From NCBI GenBank assembly GCA_964352025.1, contig CAYGPZ010000008.1:67888-131887 (forward strand): a DNA stretch of 64,000 bases, read 5' to 3'. Shown here piece by piece: positions 51,439 to 60,695 of the stretch; the stretch's first letter is position 1; the number at the start of each line of letters is the position of its first letter. The translations under genes and the position numbers were made by a program. The stretch comes from Hirschia sp964352025 (GTDB lineage Bacteria > Pseudomonadota > Alphaproteobacteria > Caulobacterales > Hyphomonadaceae). Below the pieces are notes generated by a model, which was given only the letters and a program-made list of their open reading frames with translations, ran no database searches and had not been told where the DNA came from.

Positions 51439-52719
51439 ATGACAAAGACTTTTTTAGCTTCAGAATTAGAAGCCACTATGAATGAAATGGGCGTTCGCGC
51501 GCGCAAGGCCTCAGCCCTTCTGGCAAAAGCAGGCCCAGAGGCGCGTACAAATGCTCTCAAGGCAATGGCTAAGCGTATTCGTGAAAACGCGGCTACAATA
51601 TTGGAGGCGAACGCCAAAGATATGGAAGCTGGGCGCGCAAAAGACCTCACGCCAGCTTTGCTCGACCGTCTTGAACTATCTGCTGACCGCCTTGAAGGTG
51701 TCGCTAAAGGTCTGGAATTGGTTTCAGAAGTGCAAGACCCAGTTGGTGATGTGATGGCAAGTTGGGACCGCCCAAATGGCCTAAAGATTTCCCGTGTGCG
51801 CGGCCCAATCGGCGTTATCGGCATTATCTATGAAAGCCGTCCAAATGTGACAGCTGATGCTGGCTCTCTTTGTGTGCGCTCTGCAAATGCTGCTATTTTG
51901 CGCGGTGGTTCAGAGAGTGTGAACTCGGCCATTGCCATTACAAACGCACTACAGCAAGGGCTTGAAGACGCAGGCTTGCCAAAAGACGCTGTGCAAATGG
52001 TTCCAACAACCGATCGTGCTGCGGTTGGACACATGCTTAAAGGCTTGCGGGGTAATCTTGATGTTGTCGTCCCACGTGGCGGAAAAGGTCTTGTATCTCG
52101 TGTGCAAGAAGAAGCACGTGTACCGGTCATTGGTCACCTTGAAGGCCTGTGTCACACATATGTGCACGAAAGCGCAGATGCAGAAAAAGCTGTTGCCATC
52201 GTCACAAACGCAAAAATGCGCAGGACTGGTATTTGTGGTGCCACAGAAACAATGCTTATCGATGCAAGCATTGCGAATGATCTCTTGCCAAAAATCGCTG
52301 CCTCGCTTCAAGAAGCTGGCTGTGAATTGCGCGGGAATGACAAGGCACAAGCTATTGTTGATATGACACTCGCAACAGAAGAAGACTGGCGTACGGAATA
52401 TCTAGGATCAGTCATTTCAATCAAGGTTGTTGAAAACATCGATGAAGCGATTGATCACGTCGACACCTATAGTTCAGGCCACACTGAAGCGATTATCACT
52501 GAAGATGCACAAGCAGCAGAACGTTTCTTGAACGATGTTGATGCGTCCATCGTCATGCACAATGCCTCCACGCAATTTGCGGATGGTGGTGAATTTGGCA
52601 TGGGTGCTGAAATCGGCATCGCAACGGGTCGCTTACATGCACGTGGCCCAGTGGGAGCTGAGCAATTGACGATCTTCAAATATCAAGTGAGAGGCACGGG
52701 CCAAACACGCCCCGCATAA
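51439..52719 (+). CDS. proA: Gamma-glutamyl phosphate reductase
   Basis: 426 residues. The aldehyde-dehydrogenase-like fold has GVIGIIYESRPNVT, the nucleotide part GGSES, VPRGGKGL, and the catalytic cysteine in RRTGICGATET. It reduces the ProB product to glutamate semialdehyde. AAGG lies eight bases before the ATG. Genes obgE, proB and proA form one unit. Confidence 0.96.
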   Translation: MTKTFLASELEATMNEMGVRARKASALLAKAGPEARTNALKAMAKRIRENAATILEANAKDMEAGRAKDLTPALLDRLELSADRLEGVAKGLELVSEVQDPVGDVMASWDRPNGLKISRVRGPIGVIGIIYESRPNVTADAGSLCVRSANAAILRGGSESVNSAIAITNALQQGLEDAGLPKDAVQMVPTTDRAAVGHMLKGLRGNLDVVVPRGGKGLVSRVQEEARVPVIGHLEGLCHTYVHESADAEKAVAIVTNAKMRRTGICGATETMLIDASIANDLLPKIAASLQEAGCELRGNDKAQAIVDMTLATEEDWRTEYLGSVISIKVVENIDEAIDHVDTYSSGHTEAIITEDAQAAERFLNDVDASIVMHNASTQFADGGEFGMGAEIGIATGRLHARGPVGAEQLTIFKYQVRGTGQTRPA

Positions 52720-52774
52720 AATACTTGATGGTTGATACACAGAAGAACGACGCCAATAAAATGGAGGTTCAAAA

Positions 52775-53380
52775 ATGAGCCGCCATTTATTGCGTCTGCC
52801 TTCTGCAACAGACGGTCTGAAAATTGGTTTATTTGGTGGGTCATTTGACCCTGCCCACGAAGGACATGCTCACGTTGCCGAAACAGCGTTTAAACGTCTA
52901 AAGCTGGACTATGTCTGGTGGATTCCCGCTCGTGGTAATCCTCTAAAATCAACCCAAACCGATTTTGAAAAACGCTTTGCATCTGCAGAAAAAATGGCTG
53001 CTGGCCCCAATATGCGGGTCACAGACATAGAAGAAAGACTGCAAGTTAATTATACAAATGCGCTTATCCAGCATTTGAAGGAAACTGCGCCCAAAGCGCA
53101 TTTTGTCTGGATTATGGGCGGTGACAATCTCATTGGTTTCCACAAATGGCAGGGATGGACTGATATAGCAGAAGCACTTCCCATCGCAGTCGTTGCACGC
53201 CCTGGCGCTGGTGCACGCGCTAAATTTTCCAAATTCGCACGCCGTTACAGCCAATCACGCATTCCCGACATTCGAGCCGCTTCGCTTGCTACATCTAAAG
53301 CACCTCACTGGGTGCATTTACGCGCGCCTCTAAATACCGAAAGTTCGACCCGCCTGAGGGGCAATAAGAATAGCTGGTAA
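52775..53380 (+). CDS. nadD: Nicotinate-nucleotide adenylyltransferase
   Basis: 201 residues. The nucleotidyltransferase signature GLFGGSFDPAHEGHAHVA, WWIPARGNPLK, WIMGGDNLIGFHKW and the end motif SSTRLR are all present. It makes deamido-NAD from nicotinate mononucleotide. The start ATG is preceded by GGAGG. Gene order nadD-rsfS-rlmH is the usual one. Confidence 0.95.
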   Translation: MSRHLLRLPSATDGLKIGLFGGSFDPAHEGHAHVAETAFKRLKLDYVWWIPARGNPLKSTQTDFEKRFASAEKMAAGPNMRVTDIEERLQVNYTNALIQHLKETAPKAHFVWIMGGDNLIGFHKWQGWTDIAEALPIAVVARPGAGARAKFSKFARRYSQSRIPDIRAASLATSKAPHWVHLRAPLNTESSTRLRGNKNSW

Positions 53381-53497
53381 TAGCGTGCGCAGTGAATTGG
53401 CATTTGGCCAATCCATTGCAACGTGTTAAAAGGAAATAAGGGTCATTTTATCGACCCATAGTAATCAAGAAAGGTAATAGCCCTGTCCGCTCAAGAT

Positions 53498-53911
53498 ATG
53501 CGTACTGCCGCTGACAATACTGGAAGCGACACTGAAGAGGCCCCGCATATGGCCTCATCCGCCCAAATTAAAGCAATTTCGGAAAAAATTCTCAGCCGTC
53601 TAGATGACGATAAAGCAGAGAACATTATTGAAATTGACCTTATGGGAAAATCCTCCATTGCAGACACAATGATTATCGCATCAGGGCGTTCAACACGTCA
53701 TGTCGGTGCGCTTGCAGATCACTTATCTCGTGCTTTTAAAGAGGCAGGTGTAACTGGTGTGCGTGTTGAAGGCCTGCAAAACTGCGACTGGGTTCTACTT
53801 GATGCAGGTGACATCGTTGTTCACCTATTCCGTCCAGAAGTTCGTGAATTCTATAATCTGGAACGTATTTGGGGGGCAGAAACCCCTTCTTCGGACCATT
53901 TATCTTCATAA
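53498..53911 (+). CDS. rsfS: Ribosomal silencing factor RsfS
   Basis: 137 residues, an Iojap-family protein that binds L14 and keeps subunits apart when nutrients are short. The core (ENIIEIDLMGKSSIADTMII, GRSTRHVGALAD, GDIVVHLFRPEVREFYNLE) is complete. The exact start is unclear: the ATG at 53498 has only a distant AAGG; an internal ATG at 53549 also fits. Confidence 0.93.
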   Translation: MRTAADNTGSDTEEAPHMASSAQIKAISEKILSRLDDDKAENIIEIDLMGKSSIADTMIIASGRSTRHVGALADHLSRAFKEAGVTGVRVEGLQNCDWVLLDAGDIVVHLFRPEVREFYNLERIWGAETPSSDHLSS

Positions 53912-53980
53912 ACGAATAAATCTACAGCCGTCAGCTTTCACATAATTATTGCTGGCGGTTAGCATTCTAAAAGATTTCTC

Positions 53981-54439
53981 ATGCATATTCGAATTATCTG
54001 CGTTGGACGCATGAAAGATTGCCCTGAGCGCGATATGGTCAATGACTATATTCAACGCGCTGCTAAAACGGGTCGCATGTTGGGCATTCGCTCTGTCGAA
54101 GAAATCGAAGTTGAAGCTGGTGGCGGCAAACAAAAAGAAACAGAGCGTATTTTATCGCGCGCGGGCAATGCCCGCCTCATCCGCCTAGATGAAAAAGGCA
54201 AAGCCCTAAAGTCGATCGAATTTTCCAAAAAAATCGCTAACTGGCGAGATTCCGGTGAAGATATTGCCTTTCTCATTGGCGGTGCAGATGGTCACGCCCA
54301 CTCGCTATCTGAAAAAGCTCGCGATGCGATCTCCTTTGGCATCCAAACTTGGCCGCACAAACTTGTACGCGTGATGATTGCAGAACAAGTTTATCGCGCA
54401 TTGTCCATTGAGTCTGGCTCTCCCTATCATCGCGAATAA
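53981..54439 (+). CDS. rlmH: 23S rRNA pseudouridine(1915) N3-methyltransferase
   Basis: 152 residues, SPOUT-class RlmH. RIICVGRMKDCPERDMVNDY, LDEKGKALKSIEFS, FLIGGADGH and the C-terminal SIESGSPYHRE are hallmarks. It follows rsfS directly as in most bacteria. Length is normal. Confidence 0.96.
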   Translation: MHIRIICVGRMKDCPERDMVNDYIQRAAKTGRMLGIRSVEEIEVEAGGGKQKETERILSRAGNARLIRLDEKGKALKSIEFSKKIANWRDSGEDIAFLIGGADGHAHSLSEKARDAISFGIQTWPHKLVRVMIAEQVYRALSIESGSPYHRE

Positions 54440-54523
54440 CGCGCTTTCTTTAAAACCATCTTCGTATACGGTAGCACCCATCGTTCACAGTCGGTTAGTG
54501 AAGCTGGTCTTATAGGTAGGCAC

Positions 54524-55777
54524 ATGTTGTCTCGTTATACTCTGTCTATGTGTTTGCTTTCCCTTTGCGTCGCTTTGGGTACACCGGTTTATGCACAAGA
54601 CAGCGATAAAGACACTTTCTCCATCAATGATCTGGAAAGCGTCGAAAAAGAACGCGATAAAGTCCTAAAACGCCTCAAAAAGCTCGAGAAAAGTGGCAAG
54701 AAGGCAGACAGAGAACTTCAAGAAATCGACAATGACCTCGTTACCGCAGCAGCTGATAGCCGTCGCAGAGAAGCAGCTGCCAATGACGCGCAAATGGAAT
54801 TGAATGAACTTGAAATTAAAGAAATCCAAGCACGTCAGGAACTTTTAAAAGACAAGGATGCTCTTGCAGATATATTAGCAACGCTAATGACATTTGGGTC
54901 CAAACGTCCACCCGCACTCACAACGAGTCCCGAAGACACAAGTTCAGCTATTCGAGCAGCCATTTTAATGGGTGATATCGCCCCGAAGCTAGCCGACAAA
55001 GCTGAAACGCTTGCAACAGAACTTGATACGCTGGCGCGGCTACAGGCTGATATCAGGATCGAAAAAGATGATTTAATGCGCGCTGAACAAACTCTTTTGG
55101 CGCGTCGCGAAGAAATCGAAGCTCTACATAAAGAAAAGCGCGCACGTCGTATAGAATTAGCGAAATCTACTGCGGCTCTAAAAGCGCAAAATAATGCCCT
55201 CGCCAACAAGGCAGATACACTTCAATCCCTGCTCTCTTCTATAACTTCCAAAGCACCTACCGCTCCTACCCGCAAGCCTGCCCCACCTCGAAAATTTGCG
55301 AAGCTCAAGAAAAACAAAATTGAAGCTCCTTCGAGTAAAAAATCAAAACCGGCCAAACCAAATACAACTCTTTTTGGCTCGAACAACGCTATTCAACGTC
55401 CGGCTATTGGAACGCTGATTCACGCATATGGAAGCCTTGATGTATCGAGCAATAAAGCCAAAGGCCAAACTTGGAAAACACGAAAAGGTGCACATGTCGT
55501 TGCACCCCAAGATGGACGTGTTGAATATGCGGGTGTTTTCAGAACCTATGGCCAAATTCTCATTCTGGACCTTGGCGATGACTATATGATGGTTCTTGCC
55601 GGACTTGAGTCTATTTACGCGGAAGTCGGACAATCTGTCTTAAGCGGAGAACCCTTAGGAAGAATGTCTGATTCGAATAAGCAAACACCTGAATTATATA
55701 TTGAACTCAGGAAAAATGGTTCTCCGGTTAATCCCGAAACCCTTCTTGCAAATAGCAAAAATAGGTCTCAAAGTTAA
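54524..55777 (+). CDS. envC: EnvC-like murein hydrolase activator with degenerate LytM domain
   Basis: 417 residues. A signal peptide (cut near VYAQDS) leads to long coiled coils (about 35-120 and 160-230), a Lys/Pro-rich linker, and a C-terminal M23/LytM fold (about 300-410). The zinc ligands of active M23 enzymes are missing: the region equivalent to HxxxD reads YGSLD and the HxH region reads LAGLES. It is therefore an amidase activator acting in septal cell-wall splitting, not a hydrolase. It lies between rlmH and ctpA. Confidence 0.88.
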   Translation: MLSRYTLSMCLLSLCVALGTPVYAQDSDKDTFSINDLESVEKERDKVLKRLKKLEKSGKKADRELQEIDNDLVTAAADSRRREAAANDAQMELNELEIKEIQARQELLKDKDALADILATLMTFGSKRPPALTTSPEDTSSAIRAAILMGDIAPKLADKAETLATELDTLARLQADIRIEKDDLMRAEQTLLARREEIEALHKEKRARRIELAKSTAALKAQNNALANKADTLQSLLSSITSKAPTAPTRKPAPPRKFAKLKKNKIEAPSSKKSKPAKPNTTLFGSNNAIQRPAIGTLIHAYGSLDVSSNKAKGQTWKTRKGAHVVAPQDGRVEYAGVFRTYGQILILDLGDDYMMVLAGLESIYAEVGQSVLSGEPLGRMSDSNKQTPELYIELRKNGSPVNPETLLANSKNRSQS

Positions 55778-55890
55778 CTTTAAAGCAGGCTGTTTCACTT
55801 CATGCACTGGATAAAGACCTATTTAGCGACTAAGTTTAAATAATGCTAATTTTAAGCAAAGCGAGCGCGAACTAAATGGAGCGTGATTTT

Positions 55891-57195
55891 ATGCGGTTAA
55901 GATTTATTGGGCCAACACTGGCTGGAGTGTTAGGCTTGTGTGCGTTTGCATGGAATGCTGATAGTGCACCTGAAAATAGCCATGTTGAAACATATCAACA
56001 ATTAGATCTGTTTGCTGAAATTCTTGCTCGTGTTCAAACTGAATATGTAACTGACATAGATGAAGCAGACGTGATTGAAGCGTCCATCGAAGGCATGTTG
56101 ACCTCGTTGGACCCTCACTCCAGTTACCTAAACCCTGAAGAATACAGATCAATGCAAGTTCAGGCTTCGGGTGAATATGGCGGATTGGGTATTGAAATCA
56201 CTCAACAAGATGGTTTCATCCTTGTTGTCTCGCCGATGGACAATACGCCAGCAAGTCGCGCCGGAATTGAAGCAGGCGACTATATCTCTGGGATAAATGG
56301 CGAAAGCATTGTCGGCCAAGCTATGGATGACAGCTTGAAAGTTATGCGCGGAGCCCCTGGCACTGATATCACGCTGACAATATTGCGTGAGGACGTCGAA
56401 CCTTTTGAAATATCTTTGACACGAGAAATCATCAAACAGGATTCCGTCACGTACAAAATAGAAGACACGATTGGATATATCCGTATATCCACGTTTAATG
56501 AACGCACGACTGATGGTTTGAACGAAGCTCTTTCGTCTTTAAAGAAAGACTTGGGCGCGCGTATGACAGGTATCATTCTAGATTTACGCAACAACCCAGG
56601 CGGCCTCCTCAATCAAGCGGTAGGCGTATCATCAGCCTTCCTTGATGGGGGCGAAGTTGTCTCTACACGCGGTCGTCAGTCCAATGACGTTCAGCGTTAC
56701 AATGCAAGACAGGGCGAACGCGTCGAAGATGTTCCTGTCATTGTCCTCATCAATGGTGGATCAGCATCGGCTGCTGAAATTGTCGCTGGTGCCTTACAAG
56801 ACCACAACCGCGCAATCGTCCTAGGTGAAACGTCATTTGGGAAAGGTTCGGTTCAGTCTGTTATTCCACTTGGACCACAGCGTGGCGCAATCCGTTTGAC
56901 CACTTCGCGCTATTACACACCTTCAAATGCCTCCATTCAGGGTGCTGGCATTGAGCCTGATATCGAAGTTGCTCAGACACGCTTGTCCGATGAAGACATG
57001 GAAAACATCGCGAAACGTCAAAAAAGATATTCAGAGGCTAACCTTCGCAACGCGCTGGAAAATGACCAAGGACGCGAACGCAAACCACCTCATATTCCAA
57101 ATGATCAGCCTCCTGCTGACTACGAAGGAGAGGATTATCAATTGGAACGCGCACTCCATCATTTGAGATCAAAAGAGTTCGCTGAAAAAGGTTAG
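55891..57195 (+). CDS. ctpA: Carboxy-terminal processing protease (S41)
   Basis: 434 residues from the ATG at 55891, preceded by GGAG; an ATG at 55876 gives five more. A signal peptide or anchor is followed by a PDZ domain (QDGFILVVSPMDNTPASRAGI, GDYISGINGE) and the S41 catalytic part with Ser in GGSASAAEIVAGAL and Lys in FGKGSVQ. It cuts periplasmic proteins at their C-termini. The adjacent envC fits a joint role in cell-wall hydrolase control. Confidence 0.93.
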   Translation: MRLRFIGPTLAGVLGLCAFAWNADSAPENSHVETYQQLDLFAEILARVQTEYVTDIDEADVIEASIEGMLTSLDPHSSYLNPEEYRSMQVQASGEYGGLGIEITQQDGFILVVSPMDNTPASRAGIEAGDYISGINGESIVGQAMDDSLKVMRGAPGTDITLTILREDVEPFEISLTREIIKQDSVTYKIEDTIGYIRISTFNERTTDGLNEALSSLKKDLGARMTGIILDLRNNPGGLLNQAVGVSSAFLDGGEVVSTRGRQSNDVQRYNARQGERVEDVPVIVLINGGSASAAEIVAGALQDHNRAIVLGETSFGKGSVQSVIPLGPQRGAIRLTTSRYYTPSNASIQGAGIEPDIEVAQTRLSDEDMENIAKRQKRYSEANLRNALENDQGRERKPPHIPNDQPPADYEGEDYQLERALHHLRSKEFAEKG

Positions 57196-57217
57196 TCTCA
57201 ATATATTCAATATTTTT

Positions 57218-57252
57218 TAGGGCGACTGGGCAATTTCTGCCCGGCCGCCCTA
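57218..57252 (+). terminator. Terminator of ctpA
   Basis: TAGGGCG pairs with CGCCCTA and an inner GGGCA with TGCCC at 57218-57252. TTTCGTTTTC follows. Confidence 0.85.
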
Positions 57253-57374
57253 TTTCGTTTTCAACTTGTTAACCGCGTTTAAGAGATAATGGTCAGGAAA
57301 TTTCTTTTTTCTTTACCTGCTCTGAAAGTTTCATAGGTCGGTTCTGAAAGAAACATAGTGGAATAGTGCCAATC

Positions 57375-58634
57375 ATGTCTTCATCTCTTCATCAGGGCCC
57401 CTCTCCCTTTCAAGCAGGCGTAAAACACATTGCAATTGGTTTTACGGCAATTGGTGTTGTCCTAGGGTTGAGCGCTGGTTTTGTTCAAATCACTGGCAAT
57501 GAAGATGCGGGAAGCCCAAAAGCAAATGTAGGCCTATTCGCAGAAAGAAACGGTCCAGCTCCCGTTTTAAAAGCCAGACTAGAAGAACATGATGTTATTC
57601 ATGATGCACCGCCTGTTCATAAGATCAACACAGATTCATATGCAGCAGACGAGCCTAGCCTACCTGTCTCCGACCCAGGATCTGCCGCCACCAGCCACGC
57701 AGAATATGCCAGCACATCTGATGGTAAAGATATTAGAATTACGCGCTTAAGCGCCGAAGAACCTAAGAAAATCGATAAACCATCAACCAACCGCAAACCA
57801 CTTGTCCGCGCACCTGTCAGGGGCATGTTTGAAAACGGCGCGATTGGTCGTCTACCCATCATTTCTGACGATGGACGTCGTTCGGCAGAAGTGTATGCAA
57901 GACCTCACACGGCAAATGGAAAACCCCAAGTCTCTCTTATTGTTGGCGGTTTGGGAATTAAACGTAGCCTGACATCACAGGCCATTAATGATTTACCGCC
58001 CGAGGTTACACTCTCGTTTGTGCCTTATTCTGACCAATTACAAACCTGGGTAAACCGCGCGCGAGAAGCTGGCCATGAAGTATTGATCGAACTTCCTATG
58101 GAGCCATATGACTACCCTAATGTGGACACAGGTCCGGATACACTACTGACCACCCTTTCACTAGAAGAAAACGAACGTCGCCTAAAAGTCATTCTTGGGC
58201 AAACCACTGGTTATTTTGGCGTTATCAACTACCAAGGTGCCAAGCTAGCAACAGAAGCACGTGTGCTTGAGCCTATTATGGAAGAAATTCATAATCGCGG
58301 GCTGGCCATGATTTATGATGGCTCTGCAAACCGCTCTGTATTCCCCTCTGTTGCAGAAGACGTCGACATGAATTTTGTCGAAGCTGACCGTATTGTCGAT
58401 ACGGTTCCATCTGCTGACTCAATTGACAAAAACCTACTTCACCTCGAAGCGCTTGCACTTCAAAACAATTCTGCACTTGGTGTTGGCTTTGCTTTCCCTG
58501 TTACTGTTGACCAATTCAAACAATGGACAGAAACACTTGATATGAAGGGCTATGAGCTCGTACCTGCCTCTAAATTAGCAGGCATAAATATATCAAGTGA
58601 AGAAGGTGGCAGCGCAGATGCAGCTTATAGATAA
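57375..58634 (+). CDS. Divergent polysaccharide deacetylase family protein (YibQ-like)
   Basis: 419 residues from the ATG at 57375; a GTG at 57366 is in frame. One transmembrane or signal helix near the start, a low-complexity stretch to about residue 165, then the deacetylase-like domain (VSLIVGGLGIKRSLT, LPPEVTLSFVPY, EVLIELPMEPYDYPN, GYFGVINYQGAK). The family joins envC and ctpA in many Proteobacteria; the metal site is only partly kept and its substrate is unknown. The end overlaps rppH by 17 bases. Confidence 0.85.
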   Translation: MSSSLHQGPSPFQAGVKHIAIGFTAIGVVLGLSAGFVQITGNEDAGSPKANVGLFAERNGPAPVLKARLEEHDVIHDAPPVHKINTDSYAADEPSLPVSDPGSAATSHAEYASTSDGKDIRITRLSAEEPKKIDKPSTNRKPLVRAPVRGMFENGAIGRLPIISDDGRRSAEVYARPHTANGKPQVSLIVGGLGIKRSLTSQAINDLPPEVTLSFVPYSDQLQTWVNRAREAGHEVLIELPMEPYDYPNVDTGPDTLLTTLSLEENERRLKVILGQTTGYFGVINYQGAKLATEARVLEPIMEEIHNRGLAMIYDGSANRSVFPSVAEDVDMNFVEADRIVDTVPSADSIDKNLLHLEALALQNNSALGVGFAFPVTVDQFKQWTETLDMKGYELVPASKLAGINISSEEGGSADAAYR

Positions 58635-59121
58635 CACTCTACAAGGTGACAGAGACCCAAAGAAATATCGCCCTAATGCTGGGCTAGCTGTTTTCTCAGC
58701 CAAAGGACATGTTTTCGTTGGTCGGCGTGCTGGGGCGACAGGACCACATCAATGGCAATTACCGCAAGGTGGTATTGATGCGGGCGAAGATACACTTGTC
58801 GGAGCGTATAGAGAACTTGAAGAAGAGACCGGTATAACCCGCGACAAGGTCGAACTTCTCGAAGAAATCGATCCATGGCTCTATTACGACTTCCCCGAAG
58901 AAGTCCTACAACGCTTCAAAGGCAAATTTTTAGGGCAAAGACAAAAGTGGTTTGCATTCCGTTTCACAGGGTTGGAAAGCGAAATCAAATTGGATTTGCA
59001 TACGCCTGAATTTGATGCGTGGAAGTGGATAGAACTTGAAAAAGTGCCTTCCCTAATCATACCTTTCAAGCGCGAAATATATGAATCTGTCGCGCAAAAA
59101 TTCCAACAATGGACGAATTAA
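58618..59121 (+). CDS. rppH: RNA pyrophosphohydrolase
   Basis: 167 residues from the ATG at 58618, which follows GAAGGTGG; an upstream GTG at 58597 is less likely. The Nudix box GGIDAGEDTLVGAYRELEEE (GX5EX7REUXEEXGU) is intact; RPNAGLAVF and KWFAFRFTG match RppH. It removes pyrophosphate from mRNA 5' ends and so starts decay. It overlaps the previous gene. Confidence 0.93.
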   Translation: MQLIDNTLQGDRDPKKYRPNAGLAVFSAKGHVFVGRRAGATGPHQWQLPQGGIDAGEDTLVGAYRELEEETGITRDKVELLEEIDPWLYYDFPEEVLQRFKGKFLGQRQKWFAFRFTGLESEIKLDLHTPEFDAWKWIELEKVPSLIIPFKREIYESVAQKFQQWTN

Positions 59122-59199
59122 CAAGACTGTTTACTCAAGTCATTAACCATTTTCAGCCACATTAACCACAACAAAAAAAGAGTGTGGGTTTAGATAGTT

Positions 59200-60006
59200 A
59201 TGAGTAAAACAGTTCTGTTTTTACACGGACTGGGTGGCAGTGGTGCTGATTGGAACACCGTCATACCTATCTTCGAAAACAAGGGTTGGCGCTGTGAAGC
59301 CCCCACCCTTTTCCAGCACCTAAGAACTCGCAAAAATCCGCCTAAATCACTCGATAATGTAAGCATTTTGGATTGGATAAAAGCCGCTTCCGATTATGCC
59401 GATCAGATATTTGAAGAAGAAGGCGAAATGCCTGCGATAGTCGGGCACTGTATTGGTGGGTTTATAGCTCAAAAACTCGTTGAATTAGGGCAAGCCAAAT
59501 CAGCCGTATTTTTATCTCCGCTCAATTTTGATCAGGATAAAAAGCAAAATTCAGCGTTGCCAATTGCCAGCCTTTTACTTCGCCAGAGTTCGCAGTCTGC
59601 CCGCGACAAGAGTAAACTATGTGACGTAGGCCTAACTCTAAGCGTACTAAACAAAGTACCAGCGCAAGACCGCAGAGCAATACTAGCTAATATGCGTTAT
59701 GAATCGACGCGTTTGCTAAACGAAGTTTCGCGACCATCGTCTGAGCTTTTAGAAATGATTGCCAACTCGACAAAGTCCGACACACCTACACTTTTCATTG
59801 GTTGTGGGAAAGACCGCATTGTCACTTCTGATATGTCGCACAAAGCTTCAATCGCTTGGACGATCCGTAACCAAGACACAACATTCAAGAATTATGACGA
59901 TATTGGACACTGGCCATTTGCAGAATTGAATGCCGAACGCATGTTCTCTTATATCGAAGACTGGTCAAATAAAGCCGTCGAACACGTGCAATACAAAACC
60001 GCTTAA
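59200..60006 (+). CDS. Alpha/beta hydrolase with a Cys nucleophile
   Basis: 268 residues of an alpha/beta-hydrolase fold: LFLHGLGGSGADW forms the oxyanion region, GHCIGG has Cys84 in place of the usual serine, GKDRIV the acid and GHWPF the histidine. Cys nucleophiles occur in dienelactone-hydrolase-like enzymes, but this protein otherwise resembles Ser hydrolases. Activity and substrate are unknown. It is followed by a terminator before the atp genes on the other strand. Confidence 0.82.
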   Translation: MSKTVLFLHGLGGSGADWNTVIPIFENKGWRCEAPTLFQHLRTRKNPPKSLDNVSILDWIKAASDYADQIFEEEGEMPAIVGHCIGGFIAQKLVELGQAKSAVFLSPLNFDQDKKQNSALPIASLLLRQSSQSARDKSKLCDVGLTLSVLNKVPAQDRRAILANMRYESTRLLNEVSRPSSELLEMIANSTKSDTPTLFIGCGKDRIVTSDMSHKASIAWTIRNQDTTFKNYDDIGHWPFAELNAERMFSYIEDWSNKAVEHVQYKTA

Positions 60007-60030
60007 TCATCTACAATTTAGTCAATAAAA

Positions 60031-60058
60031 AAACGGCTCTCCGTTGGGAAAGCCGTTT
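60031..60058. terminator. Bidirectional terminator before the atp operon end
   Basis: AAACGGCT-c-TCC pairs with GGA-a-AGCCGTTT at 60031-60058 with a GTTG loop; A- and T-tracts flank it, so it serves the hydrolase gene and atpC. Confidence 0.88.
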
Positions 60059-60087
60059 AAATTTCTTAGTCATGTAAACGATTTATC

Positions 60088-60486
60088 TTAAGCAGCTGCT
60101 TCAACAAGCGCTTCAAGATATTTGATCGTTTCTTCTAGATGCGCTTTGTCATTGTCATCTTCTGCGGAAGACAAATTCTCTTTAGCTTCTGACAAAGCAG
60201 ATTGGCTCTCTGCAGGATCAAATCCTTCCAGATCAATTGCTTCTTCAGCTAGAATTGTTAGGCCTTGAGGTGTTACATCCGCAAAACCTGAACGTACGAA
60301 AAGACGTTTACGGTCTTCACCTTCAAAAACTTCGACGACACCAGCTTTAAGTGTTGCCATGAAAGGCGCGTGGCCCGGCAATACACCAAACTGGCCTTCA
60401 GAACCCGGCGCATCAACTTGATTCACTTCGCCAGAATAAAGTTCGCGCTCAGGCGATACGAGAGAAAAATGTAGTTTGTCGCTCAT
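60088..60486 (-). CDS. atpC: ATP synthase F1 epsilon subunit
   Basis: 132 residues. The N-terminal beta-sandwich (FSLVSPERELYSGEVNQVDAPGSEGQFGVLPGHAPFM) matches the family; the helical C-terminal part is short and rich in Glu/Asp. It is the last gene of the atpAGDC group and regulates F1 rotation. Between it and atpD lies a small extra gene. Confidence 0.95.
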   Translation of the reverse strand: MSDKLHFSLVSPERELYSGEVNQVDAPGSEGQFGVLPGHAPFMATLKAGVVEVFEGEDRKRLFVRSGFADVTPQGLTILAEEAIDLEGFDPAESQSALSEAKENLSSAEDDNDKAHLEETIKYLEALVEAAA

Positions 60487-60533
60487 TCCTGAACTCCGGT
60501 GTCCAAATTCTTATCAACCAAAGGATCAAAAAG

Positions 60534-60656
60534 CTAAGTCGCTTTCTCGAACTTGTCGCGGCAAGCTATGTTGCAAAACGCGACAACCTCTCCTTTGTAC
60601 ATTGTCAGCGCATCAACGCTAACTGGATCGCCCGACCAAGGACAAGTGCTATTCAC
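60534..60656 (-). CDS. Small cysteine protein (CPWSGDPV type) inside the atp operon
   Basis: A frame of 40 residues starts at GTG (60654-60656), with AAGGA four bases before, and ends at TAG (60534-60536). The peptide has Cys5 in TCPWSGDPVSVD, then FCNIACRDKF with Cys28 and Cys32 at the end of a beta-alpha pattern. It resembles the YHS-like or zinc-ribbon-like short proteins that I recall from Alphaproteobacteria with CPWSG and FCNxGCRDKF. No ATG is in frame: TGA lies upstream, and an ATT start a few codons before GTG would be unusual. Metal or Cys-based chemistry is inference. Confidence 0.6.
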   Translation of the reverse strand: MNSTCPWSGDPVSVDALTMYKGEVVAFCNIACRDKFEKAT

Positions 60657-60695
60657 ACAGTCCTTAATCGAGAGGTCCGTTCATTTTGTCGGCTC

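Noticed and set aside
54524..55777. Active M23 endopeptidase
   Set aside because: The zinc-binding His and Asp are missing, so an EnvC-type activator is the better call.
57268..57285. TTAAC and TTTAAG near 57270 as a CtrA box before the yibQ-like gene
   Set aside because: Read on either strand the spacer is six bases rather than seven, so it does not match the consensus.
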